64,000 nt of DNA from Planobispora rosea. Its GTDB lineage: Bacteria > Actinomycetota > Actinomycetes > Streptosporangiales > Streptosporangiaceae. Made by a program: the position numbers and the translations under genes. Position 1 is the stretch's first letter, and each line of letters begins with the position of its first letter. Where the stretch lies: NCBI RefSeq assembly GCF_014648175.1, contig NZ_BMQP01000016.1, forward strand, positions 105,592 to 169,591. The letters run 5' to 3'. This document shows positions 57,318 to 64,000 of the stretch, piece by piece. The notes under the pieces were generated by a model. The model was not told the DNA's origin and ran no database searches. It was given only the letters and a program-made list of their open reading frames with translations.

Positions 57318-58259
57318 TCACCAGGCGGCGGCGCCGGCGAAGGACGTCGCGTCCGGCCGGTAGCCGAGCCTCTCCCGGGCGGCGGTGATGTCCAGCGTGC
57401 GCTCGACGGCGAGGTGACCGGCGGCGTAGCGGGTGAGCCGGGGCGGGTCCGCGCGCCCGAGCAGCCGGAAGGCCGTCTCGGCGGCGACGGCGAGGGGTTC
57501 CACCAGTTTCAGCGGCAGGTAGTACGGCTCGGCGTCGATGCCCCGCTCCCGGAGGATCGAGCGCAGGGCGTCGTCCAGGACGACGGGCTCGGCGTCGGTG
57601 ACGTTGAAGACGCCGTGCCCCGCGTGACGATCAGCGGGCGCGGCGGCCAGCAGGCAGGCCCGGACCAGGTTGCCGATGGAGGTCAGGCTGACGCGCTGCC
57701 GCCCGTCGCCCACCGCCAGCAGCCTCCGGCCCCGGACCGCGCCGAGGACCCGGGGGAGCAGGGTCGTGTCCCCGGGCCCGTAGACGGCGTGCGGGCGCAG
57801 GACGACCGTCCGGCCCGGCGCCGCCCGCATCGCGGCCCGTTCGGCGGCGGCCTTGGAAGCCCCGTAGGCGTTGACGTACCGGCCGACCGGCGCCTCGTCC
57901 TCGCCCGCCATCACGGTCGGCCGGAACGGGTCGTAGACGCTGGCCGTACTGACGTGCACGAACCGCGCACCGGGGAAGGCCGCCGCCGCGTTCGCGGTCC
58001 CGGTCACGTTGGCCGCCCAGATCTCGCGGGCGGGTCCCCAGTCGGTGACGCTCCCCGCGCAGTGGATCACTGCGTCCACCTCCGGCAGCTCCGGCCGCTC
58101 ACCGAGCAGATCCCACGCCCGGTACGGGGCACCGCCGACGTGTCCGGCCCCCACTGAGGCCCGCCTGCCGAAGGCGTGCACCTCCCACCCCTCGGCACGG
58201 GCGGCCCGGCACACCGCGCCGCCCACGAACCCGGAGGCCCCCGTCACCGCGATCCTCAC
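57318..58259 (-). CDS. NAD-dependent epimerase/reductase (OleD-like SDR)
   Basis: This 313-aa extended SDR has the Rossmann start IAVTGASGFVGGAV, FVHVSTASVYDPF and catalytic YGASK (Tyr and Lys, with Ser in STASV). The segment RPHAVYGPGDTTLLPRVLGA is typical of 3-beta-HSD/OleD-type reductases. OleD reduces the beta-keto acid made by OleA. As the last of five overlapping or close genes with a KAS III and an adenylating enzyme, that role fits best here. It overlaps the ligase stop by ATGA. Confidence 0.85.
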   Translation of the reverse strand: MRIAVTGASGFVGGAVCRAARAEGWEVHAFGRRASVGAGHVGGAPYRAWDLLGERPELPEVDAVIHCAGSVTDWGPAREIWAANVTGTANAAAAFPGARFVHVSTASVYDPFRPTVMAGEDEAPVGRYVNAYGASKAAAERAAMRAAPGRTVVLRPHAVYGPGDTTLLPRVLGAVRGRRLLAVGDGRQRVSLTSIGNLVRACLLAAAPADRHAGHGVFNVTDAEPVVLDDALRSILRERGIDAEPYYLPLKLVEPLAVAAETAFRLLGRADPPRLTRYAAGHLAVERTLDITAARERLGYRPDATSFAGAAAW

Positions 58260-59779
58260 CCCGTACTCCTTCCATCACCCGGTGACACCCTCGCGCGCAG
58301 GGCGGCGCGGTCGAGTTTGTCGGCGCGGCCGGAACGGGGGAAGACGTCCAGGGAGACGATCCGGTCGGGGAGCGCGGCGGCGTCCACGAGGTCGGGGAGC
58401 GCCTTGCGCAGGAGCGTCTCGTCGTATCCCGCCGCCGGGACGACGGCGAGCACGACCTCCTCGTCCCCGGTCCCGGGATCGGCCAGGCCGACGATCGCCG
58501 CCTCGGCGACGCCGGGCAGCGAGGTGATCGCGGGCTCGTAGAGACCCGGGTAGATGTTGAACCCGTCGCGCAGGATCATGTCCTTCTTCCGGCCGAGCAG
58601 GACCAGCCGGCCGTCCTCGACACGGACCAGGTCACCGGTGGCGACCTCGCGCAGCGGCTCCTCGCCGAGGTAGCCCCGGGCGAGGTGCGGCCCGGAGACG
58701 AACAGCTCGCCGTCGTCCGCCACCCGTACCCCTACCCCCGGCAGAGGCGCTCCGAGCAGGTCCCCCTCGCCGTACTTCTCGGTGTGCTCCAGTTTCTCCC
58801 GGGCCGAGGCGATCGAGATCGGCAGCGCCTCGGTCATCGCGTAGACCGACAGCACCTCCGGCCCGGCCTCGACCGCCCGGCGGAGCACCCCGGCGGGCGC
58901 GGGAGCCGACCCGAGCAGCAGGTAACGCAGGGTCTCGGGCAGGACGGGCGTCTCGCGGAGCATCCGGTCCAGCCGTACGGGGACCGCGAACGTGTGGGTC
59001 GCCCGCCGCGCCGCCAGCTCCTCGGCCGGGGGCCCGCCGCCCGGGAGCGACCAGGTGGCTCCGGCCATCAGCGCGGGCAGCCCGAGCATCAGCTGGTCGG
59101 TGTGGACGACGTCCCCCGGTCCGAGCGGGAACGCCTCCCGGAACAGCTCCAGTCCCGACGCCAGGGATCCCCGGGTGTGCACCACCCCGCGCGGGCTGGC
59201 CGTGGTCCCGGAGGTGAAGATCGCCGCAGCCGGTTGATCCGTGTGGTGGGGGCCGGGGACGCCTCGGCCGTTCACCGTCTTGAGCACCGAGGCCAGGCGG
59301 AGGGCGCCGCGGGGGACGCCGGGGAGCCAGGGGCCGGTGTAGAGGTGGCGGACCGGGTGGCCGGGCAGGGGGTCGCGGAGGTCGGGCAGGAGCAGGCCGC
59401 GGCGGCGGGCCAGGCCCTTCAGCGGGCCGCTCAGGGTGTGCAGCAGCGACTCGGTGATCACCCACTTCGGCCGGGTCGCCGCCATCCGGGCGGCCAGCAC
59501 CCCGGGGGCCAGGCCGGGGTCGGCGAGTACGAGCATCCCGCCCGCGGCCACCGCGCCCAGGGCCGTCACGACCGCGTCCACGCCGGGCCGGACCGCGAAC
59601 AACACGCCGTCCCCCGGCTGGAGCGCGCCGTCGCCCCGGGCGGCCAGGGTGGCGCGGACGGCGTCCACCCGGCGGGCCAGCTCCGCGTAGGTCAGCTCGC
59701 GGCCCCGGCCGTCGATGATCGCGGTCCGGTACGGCTCCCGCCCGGCGGTCGCCATGATCCCGGTGATGATGTCGTTCAT
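58256..59779 (-). CDS. acyl-adenylating enzyme (OleC-like ANL superfamily)
   Basis: This 507-aa enzyme has AIFTSGTTASPRGVVHTRGS (P-loop), then VLSVYAMTEALPISIAS. These are followed by TGDLVRVEDGRLVLLGRKKD and LRDGFNIYPGLYEPAI, with catalytic lysine in SGRADKLDRAALR, so all adenylation motifs are present. The truncated-looking C-terminal domain and YAMTEALPI resemble OleC, which turns a beta-hydroxy acid into a beta-lactone. A general acyl-CoA/AMP ligase is the alternative. It lies 79 bp downstream of the P450 gene. Confidence 0.8.
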   Translation of the reverse strand: MNDIITGIMATAGREPYRTAIIDGRGRELTYAELARRVDAVRATLAARGDGALQPGDGVLFAVRPGVDAVVTALGAVAAGGMLVLADPGLAPGVLAARMAATRPKWVITESLLHTLSGPLKGLARRRGLLLPDLRDPLPGHPVRHLYTGPWLPGVPRGALRLASVLKTVNGRGVPGPHHTDQPAAAIFTSGTTASPRGVVHTRGSLASGLELFREAFPLGPGDVVHTDQLMLGLPALMAGATWSLPGGGPPAEELAARRATHTFAVPVRLDRMLRETPVLPETLRYLLLGSAPAPAGVLRRAVEAGPEVLSVYAMTEALPISIASAREKLEHTEKYGEGDLLGAPLPGVGVRVADDGELFVSGPHLARGYLGEEPLREVATGDLVRVEDGRLVLLGRKKDMILRDGFNIYPGLYEPAITSLPGVAEAAIVGLADPGTGDEEVVLAVVPAAGYDETLLRKALPDLVDAAALPDRIVSLDVFPRSGRADKLDRAALRARVSPGDGRSTG

Positions 59780-59858
59780 GGGGAGGAGTCCAGTTCACGG
59801 GGGTTGAAGGTGGGGGTGGGGAAGGGGAGCGGGGAGGTGGCGGAGCGGTGTCGCGAGG

Positions 59859-61025
59859 TCAGGAAGCGGTGATCCACAGGTGCTCGTAGGTGGGGATGAG
59901 CACCCCCCGGGCCGCGCGGCGCCGTACGACGCGGACGCGGTGGGACAGCACCGTCGACGCCACCGCCCGGATCTCGGCCAGCGCCAGCGGGTAGCCGATG
60001 CAGAAGTGCGGCCCGGCGCCGAACCACAGGTGGCGCAGCTCGGGAGGGTGGGGCCGGGACGGGTCGAAGGGGCCGTGGGCGCGGGCGCAGTTGTGGGTGG
60101 CGATCAGCACCCGGTCACCGGGGCGCACCGCCACCTCGCCGACCAACGCGGGCTCCGCAACCGAGCGCAGCATGACCGGTGTCGGGGTGGTGACCCGCAT
60201 GGCCTCGTCGATCACCCGGTCGAGCCGGTCCGGGCCGTCCACGGTCGTGCCGTGGTCGCAGACGAGCGCGACCAGGCGGGGGACGAAGGTGGCGACCGTC
60301 TCGGTGCCGGTCAGGAAGAAGGCGCCGGCCGCGCCCCTCGCCTCGGCCGCCGACAGGCCCTGGACCCGCATCCTGCCCATGACCGTGGACTCGTCTCCGG
60401 CCTCGTAGGCGGCCTGGGCGATGTCCCCGATCCGGTCGAGCACCCGCCGGGCGATCGCCACCTGGCGGTCCGAGAGCCGCCGGGAGCGCAGCGAGACCAT
60501 CGAGACGACCCGCTCACCCTCGGCGAACAGCTCCCTGGCCCGCTCCTCCGGCACCTCCCCCAGCCCGATCGTGCGGCAGATCACCGCTCCGGCCATCACC
60601 CGCATGGCGTCCACCAGGTCGACGGTCTCGCCGCGCGCCAGCCGGGCGTCCAGCGCCTTCAGCGGCTCGCGCAGCACGTCCGCCACCAGGCCGGAGACGT
60701 AGGCCGGGGTGAACAGCGGCATCAGCTTCCTGCGCAGCGCAAGGTGGTCGGGGCCCTCCATGTTGAGCAGCACCGACGGCCCCAGCACCGGCGTCCACAG
60801 GTCTGCGGGCGAGCCGGGCCCGTCCTTGCGGAACCGCTCGTCGTTCAGTACGGCCCGTGCCACGGCGGCGTCGTTCACCACCACGCCCAGCCCCGGCACC
60901 CGCACCACCGGCCCGAGCCGGGCCAGCAGGCGCACCAGCGGATAGGCGAGAGGATGCGCGGCCAGGTAGAGCCGGGCCTCGTGGTCCAGCCGGGAGGGCG
61001 GCGCGGCGGACGGGGCGGGACTCAT
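59859..61025 (-). CDS. cytochrome P450
   Basis: This 388-aa protein has the I-helix region GAFFLTGTETVATFVPRLVA, the ExxR motif in VIDEAMRVTTPTP and the haem loop WFGAGPHFCIGYPLALAE with the ligating cysteine near residue 342. The distal threonine region reads GTETV. It would hydroxylate or epoxidise the operon's product using partner ferredoxins encoded elsewhere. It overlaps the glycosyltransferase gene by ATGA and is thus co-translated with it. Confidence 0.93.
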   Translation of the reverse strand: MSPAPSAAPPSRLDHEARLYLAAHPLAYPLVRLLARLGPVVRVPGLGVVVNDAAVARAVLNDERFRKDGPGSPADLWTPVLGPSVLLNMEGPDHLALRRKLMPLFTPAYVSGLVADVLREPLKALDARLARGETVDLVDAMRVMAGAVICRTIGLGEVPEERARELFAEGERVVSMVSLRSRRLSDRQVAIARRVLDRIGDIAQAAYEAGDESTVMGRMRVQGLSAAEARGAAGAFFLTGTETVATFVPRLVALVCDHGTTVDGPDRLDRVIDEAMRVTTPTPVMLRSVAEPALVGEVAVRPGDRVLIATHNCARAHGPFDPSRPHPPELRHLWFGAGPHFCIGYPLALAEIRAVASTVLSHRVRVVRRRAARGVLIPTYEHLWITAS

Positions 61026-61753
61026 CGCACGTCGACCACGTCGGGACGGTAACGGTGGTCGGCGTACCAGGCCAGCGTGCCCGCCAGGCCGTAGGCCCGC
61101 AGCCGCCGCACCGAGCCGTAGACGACCACGTCGCGGCGGGAGCCGTACGCCGAGGTGACCTTCCGGACCCGGTTGACCAGCGCGCGGTCCTCGTGGACCT
61201 CCTCGATCGCGGTCCGCGGGAAGCCGCCCGCGCGCTCGTAGAGATCCGCGGTGATCGCGAGGGTGCAGCCGGGCATCATCACGTACGGCCCCTTGTAGAG
61301 GGGGTCCCGGTTGCCCGGCCGGAACCGGCCGAACGTGGCGGCCACCTGGATCACGAACGGGATGAACCGCCGCTCCCAGAACTTCAGCCGGAACTCGTCG
61401 GTCCGGGGCCGCAGCTGCCCGCCGACCATCTCCAGCCCGTCGCCGAACGCGCGCCGGATGTTGCGCACCCAGTCGGGGCGGGGCAGGCAGTCGGCGTCGG
61501 TCCTGGCGATGTGCGTCGCCCCGGCCGCGATGGCGTGGCGCACGCCGGTGTCGGAGGCGGCGCCGGTGCCCTTGCGGGGCTCGGAGATCACCTGAACGCC
61601 GTGCCGCCGGACGACCTCGGCGGTGCCGTCGGTGCTCGCGTTGTCCACCACGAGGAGCGTGAAGTCCCGGTCGTCCTGCGCCTGCAGCGCGCGCAGCGTC
61701 GCGCCGATGCTGCCGGCCTCGTTGTACGCCGGAATGATCACCCAGAGGTCCAT
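61022..61753 (-). CDS. GT2-family glycosyltransferase
   Basis: This 243-aa protein has DLWVIIPAYNEAGSIGATLR, LLVVDNASTDGTAEVVRRHG, THIARTDADCLPRPDW (DxD-type metal site) and GPYVMMPGCTLAITADLYER. HEDRALVNRVRK follows near the end (catalytic base region), and the protein lacks transmembrane helices apart from a hydrophobic FVIQVAATFG segment. The start overlaps the KAS III stop (TGATG). It could glycosylate the lipid product of the operon. Donor and acceptor are unknown. Confidence 0.9.
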   Translation of the reverse strand: MDLWVIIPAYNEAGSIGATLRALQAQDDRDFTLLVVDNASTDGTAEVVRRHGVQVISEPRKGTGAASDTGVRHAIAAGATHIARTDADCLPRPDWVRNIRRAFGDGLEMVGGQLRPRTDEFRLKFWERRFIPFVIQVAATFGRFRPGNRDPLYKGPYVMMPGCTLAITADLYERAGGFPRTAIEEVHEDRALVNRVRKVTSAYGSRRDVVVYGSVRRLRAYGLAGTLAWYADHRYRPDVVDVR

Positions 61754-62787
61754 CACATCTCCGCCAGCATCACGCCCATGCTGATCCCGCCGCCCAGGCC
61801 CAGCAGGGCCACCCGGTCGCCGGGCTCCCAGCGGCCCATGGCGAGCTGGAGCGGGAGTGTGGCCGAGGCGCAGTTGCCGTGCTCGGGCAGACTGACCACG
61901 AGCCTGTCCGTGGGGATGTCCAGGGTCCGGGCCAGGAAGTCCAGGTACGGCAGCGCCACCTGGTGCACCGCCACGACGGCGAAGTCGTCCCAGGTCAGGC
62001 CGGTGCGCTTGAGCGCGTTGAGGAAGATGTCGGGGCCGATCCGCTCGAAAGCCTCCTTCAGTCGCCGCCCGTCGCCCCGGAAGTAGGAGTACTCGGGGTC
62101 GCGGGGGTGTGCGGAACCGCCGCCCGGCAGGGTGCCGATGGCCCAGGCGGTGGAGTCGGCCGAGAAGTCGCGGTAGAAGATGCCCCGTTCGTCGTCGGCG
62201 GTGACCAGCACGGCGGCCCCGCTGTCCGACAGCGTGTACCCGGCGAAGGAGTCGACGAACTGCGCCCGGTCCCGGACCTGCCAGCGGATCGCCCGCGACG
62301 GGGTCTCGCCGGAGCAGACCAGGACCGTGCGGTGCGCGCCCGACAGGATCAGCGCCTCGGCGACCTGGATGCCGTTGAGCATGCTGTTGCAGGCGTTCTT
62401 GACGTCGAACACCGGGCACGACAGGCCGAGCTTGGCCGCGACGATGTGCGCGGTGGCCGGCTCGACCATGTCCTGCGAGGCGGACGCGAAGATCAGCAGA
62501 TCGGCGTCGGCGTAACCGGGCCCGTCGGCGCCGCTTCCACCGGTCACGCCGTTCTTGCCGGGTCCGGGCCCGGGCCCGGGCCCGGGTCCGCCGAGCCTGC
62601 GGACGGCCTCGACCGCCAGGTCCGACGCCTGCTGGTCATCGCGTGCCACGTGCCGCCGGCGGATCCCCGTCATCCGCTCGACGATCCCCCGGTGGGGGAC
62701 GTATCCCTCGATCCGGTGCTCGACGTCCGTGCTGGTCAGCGTCCGTTCGGGCAGATACGTCGCGACGCCCGTGATACGGGCCTTCAT
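61753..62787 (-). CDS. beta-ketoacyl synthase III-like (OleA-type)
   Basis: This 344-aa thiolase-fold enzyme has ITGVATYLPERTLTSTDVEH, then ERMTGIRRRHVARDDQQASD, the nucleophile cysteine C133 in FDVKNACNSMLNG, VVAVHQVALPYLDFL (His) and PEHGNCASATLPLQLAMGRW (Asn). The KAS III triad is thus complete. Clustering with OleC- and OleD-like genes suggests head-to-head condensation of two acyl chains rather than FabH function. A GPGPGPGPGPG insert at about residue 70 is a local expansion. It is the first gene of the operon. Confidence 0.82.
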   Translation of the reverse strand: MKARITGVATYLPERTLTSTDVEHRIEGYVPHRGIVERMTGIRRRHVARDDQQASDLAVEAVRRLGGPGPGPGPGPGKNGVTGGSGADGPGYADADLLIFASASQDMVEPATAHIVAAKLGLSCPVFDVKNACNSMLNGIQVAEALILSGAHRTVLVCSGETPSRAIRWQVRDRAQFVDSFAGYTLSDSGAAVLVTADDERGIFYRDFSADSTAWAIGTLPGGGSAHPRDPEYSYFRGDGRRLKEAFERIGPDIFLNALKRTGLTWDDFAVVAVHQVALPYLDFLARTLDIPTDRLVVSLPEHGNCASATLPLQLAMGRWEPGDRVALLGLGGGISMGVMLAEM

Positions 62788-62989
62788 CGCGCCCCCTCGA
62801 TGTGTCCGGCTATGACCGGAGCGGTCTCCTCATGTTCGCGCAATGTACCCAACGGGATGACGTTTGTCCTAGTTGGAGAAGAGTGAAGATTCCAGGCCCG
62901 TGACTCACGATGTCGCGGGGCCCGGAATGCCGGGGCCCGGATCCCGGTGCCGAACGAATGGTTGGTGATACGGGTGACCGAGTTGGTAC

Positions 62990-63013
62990 GATACTCATTA
63001 TCATTTGAGCATC
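62990..63013. promoter_or_regulatory. probable operator of the ArsR/SmtB regulator
   Basis: GAT-N-CTCA, eight bases, then TGAG-N-ATC form an imperfect inverted repeat centred at about 63001. It lies 17-40 bp before the arsR-type start and within the divergent space to the KAS III operon. AT-rich palindromes of this kind are typical sites for SmtB-type repressors. Confidence 0.6.
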
Positions 63014-63029
63014 TGTTCAGGAGTTGAAC

Positions 63030-63398
63030 ATGGAAGCCGTCGCCCGTCTGGACGCCTGCACCACCGTGGAGCCGGACGAGGCGCGCGTGGCGGCGACGCG
63101 GGACCGGCTGGTCACCCCGGAGGAGGCCGCCCGCCTGGCCGAGCTGTTCCGGCTGCTCGGCGACCCGACCCGGGCCCAGCTCCTGTACGCCCTGCTCGAA
63201 GCGGGCGAGCTGTGCGTCTGCGACCTCACCGAGACGGTCGACGTCAGCGACACCGCCGTGTCCCACGCGCTCCGGCTGCTGCGGACCGCCGGCATCGTGG
63301 CCAGCCGCCGGTCCGGCCGGATGATCTACTACCGCCTCGCCGACGCCCACGTCCGCATGCTCCTCGACCTCAGCCGGGAGCACCTGCGTCACGGATGA
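63030..63398 (+). CDS. ArsR/SmtB-family metal-sensing repressor
   Basis: This 122-aa winged-helix protein has LFRLLGDPTRAQLLYALLEA, then ELCVCDLTETVDVSDTAVSH and ALRLLRTAGIVASRRSGRMI. The alpha-5 helix carries D105, H107, H118 and H121 (DxH-x10-HxxH), the zinc-site pattern of SmtB/ZiaR-like sensors. C62 and C64 (CVC) are in the ArsR/CadC position. Zinc, cadmium or cobalt sensing is therefore likely. The start 63030 follows AGGAG by 7 nt. It is divergent from the lipid operon. Confidence 0.9.
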   Translation: MEAVARLDACTTVEPDEARVAATRDRLVTPEEAARLAELFRLLGDPTRAQLLYALLEAGELCVCDLTETVDVSDTAVSHALRLLRTAGIVASRRSGRMIYYRLADAHVRMLLDLSREHLRHG

Positions 63399-63441
63399 GG
63401 GACCAGGCGGGAATGTCACCGGCACGACGTACGATTCGCAC

Positions 63442-63885
63442 GTGACCAGCAGACCCGTCACGGCGCAGCACCTGCGCGACCTCGCGTTGCTGCGCCGTGT
63501 CCGCGACCGGATCGACCGGGAGTACGCCCAGCCGCTGGACGTCGAGGCGCTCGCCCGCGGTGTGAACATGTCGGCGGGACACCTCAGCCGCCAGTTCCGG
63601 CTCGCCTACGGCGAGTCGCCGTACGCCTACCTGATGACCCGGCGCATCGAGCGCGCCATGGCGCTGCTGCGCCGCGGCGACCTCAGCGTCACCGAGGTCT
63701 GCTTCGCGGTCGGCTGCGCGTCGCTGGGCACCTTCAGCACGCGCTTCACGGAGCTGGTCGGCGTCCCGCCCAGCACCTACCGGCGCAAGGCGGCAGGCGC
63801 GACGGCGGGGATGCCGCCGTGTGTGGCGAAGCGAGTGACCAAACCGATCAGGAGCCGGGAAGCGCCGGCGGTCGCGCAGTCATAA
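63442..63885 (+). CDS. AraC-family regulator (short, HTH-only)
   Basis: This 147-aa protein starts at GTG 63442. It consists of the two-HTH AraC domain (LRRVRDRIDREYAQPLDVEA, GVNMSAGHLSRQFRLAYGES, VTEVCFAVGCASLGTFSTRF, VGVPPSTYRRKA) without a fused sensor domain. Small AraC proteins of this kind are often paired with a VOC (glyoxalase-like) gene, and a gene start follows at 63987. It lies 43 bp after the ArsR gene. Confidence 0.93.
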   Translation: MTSRPVTAQHLRDLALLRRVRDRIDREYAQPLDVEALARGVNMSAGHLSRQFRLAYGESPYAYLMTRRIERAMALLRRGDLSVTEVCFAVGCASLGTFSTRFTELVGVPPSTYRRKAAGATAGMPPCVAKRVTKPIRSREAPAVAQS

Positions 63886-63986
63886 AAATCTTGGGCGTCG
63901 GTGTAACCATCCGCCCCGATCGCCTCTCTTATCTGACGATACCGTCACAGACGACGACAACAGACGATGAGAAAGGCACCACCCCG

Positions 63987-64000
63987 ATGAGCGAGTTCGT
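63987..64000 (+). CDS. start of a further gene (3' cut by window)
   Basis: ATG 63987 (MSEF...) is preceded by GAGAAAGG at 63969-63976, about 10 nt upstream. The window ends after four codons, so nothing can be said about the product. Location behind a short AraC gene would fit a VOC-family protein, but this is a guess. Confidence 0.4.

Noticed and set aside
61753..62787. KAS III as the housekeeping FabH
   Set aside because: It is not beside fabD/acpP/fabF, but leads an operon with adenylating enzyme, SDR, P450 and glycosyltransferase, which points to a specialised pathway.

Overview
The window is high-GC DNA from an actinobacterium. GC-rich codon usage, WhiB and SARP/AfsR regulators, F420-dependent oxidoreductases, a TadA-associated protein, an SCO5389-family protein and a pSAM2-type integrative conjugative element all point to a filamentous actinomycete. 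A Streptosporangiaceae-like genome is my best guess, but that is inference. No rRNA operon, CRISPR array or IS element is visible.

Left part (1-7.5 kb): the TadA-associated protein gene (5' cut off by the window edge), tadA, and tRNA-Ser(CGA). The 3' end of that tRNA is repeated at 5063-5089. The DNA between the copies is a decayed integrated element: a tyrosine-integrase remnant lacking its middle and C-terminus, a DUF5753 fragment, a secreted protein, a lipoprotein, and remnants of a GntR/UTRA regulator and two small genes. Past it lie an F420-type PPOX protein, a small membrane protein, a YpfJ-type zinc peptidase and a small conserved protein.

Integrative element (7.6-25.05 kb): a 71-bp perfect direct repeat (7561-7631 and 24984-25054) covers the 3' part and terminator of tRNA-Ser(GGA), which is intact on the minus strand at the right end. 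Between the repeats is an apparently complete actinomycete integrative and conjugative element (AICE). It carries a GntR repressor with a four-box operator, a WhiB-like protein, a long translationally coupled run (membrane protein, Nudix-RapZ fusion, nucleotidyltransferase, Cys-rich peptide, M48 peptidase, 4-TM protein, TraB/FtsK translocase), a clt-like repeat locus, a sliding-clamp-like protein, a PAPS-reductase-fold protein, PrimPol, a RepA-like ATPase, excisionase and integrase. Likely cargo at the ends is a methyltransferase on the left and a PadR-membrane protein pair on the right.

Core block (25.1-44.3 kb): SRP RNA, dnaX, a GAF-domain regulator, ybaB, recR, a DUF5063 gene, then lysC-asd (aspartate pathway). 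These are followed by a TetR/LLM-oxidoreductase pair, a DUF1232 protein, an amidohydrolase, two paralogous membrane proteins, SURF1, HxlR, GNAT, TetR, a zinc-ribbon protein and a class I methyltransferase.

Right part (44.6-64 kb): a large AfsR/SARP-type regulator, a GNAT enzyme, an aminotransferase with divergent LysR, rnhB, an LLM oxidoreductase, a toxin-antitoxin pair beside a lone AbrB-type antitoxin, an SCO5389-family gene with a CooC/ParA-like ATPase, and an LCP protein. Next is a five-gene minus-strand operon (KAS III/OleA-like, GT2 glycosyltransferase, P450, OleC-like adenylating enzyme, OleD-like SDR). It lacks an OleB-type hydrolase and could make a beta-lactone or other head-to-head condensed fatty-acid product. 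A Zn-site ArsR/SmtB regulator sits divergently from it, followed by an AraC regulator and the first codons of a further gene.
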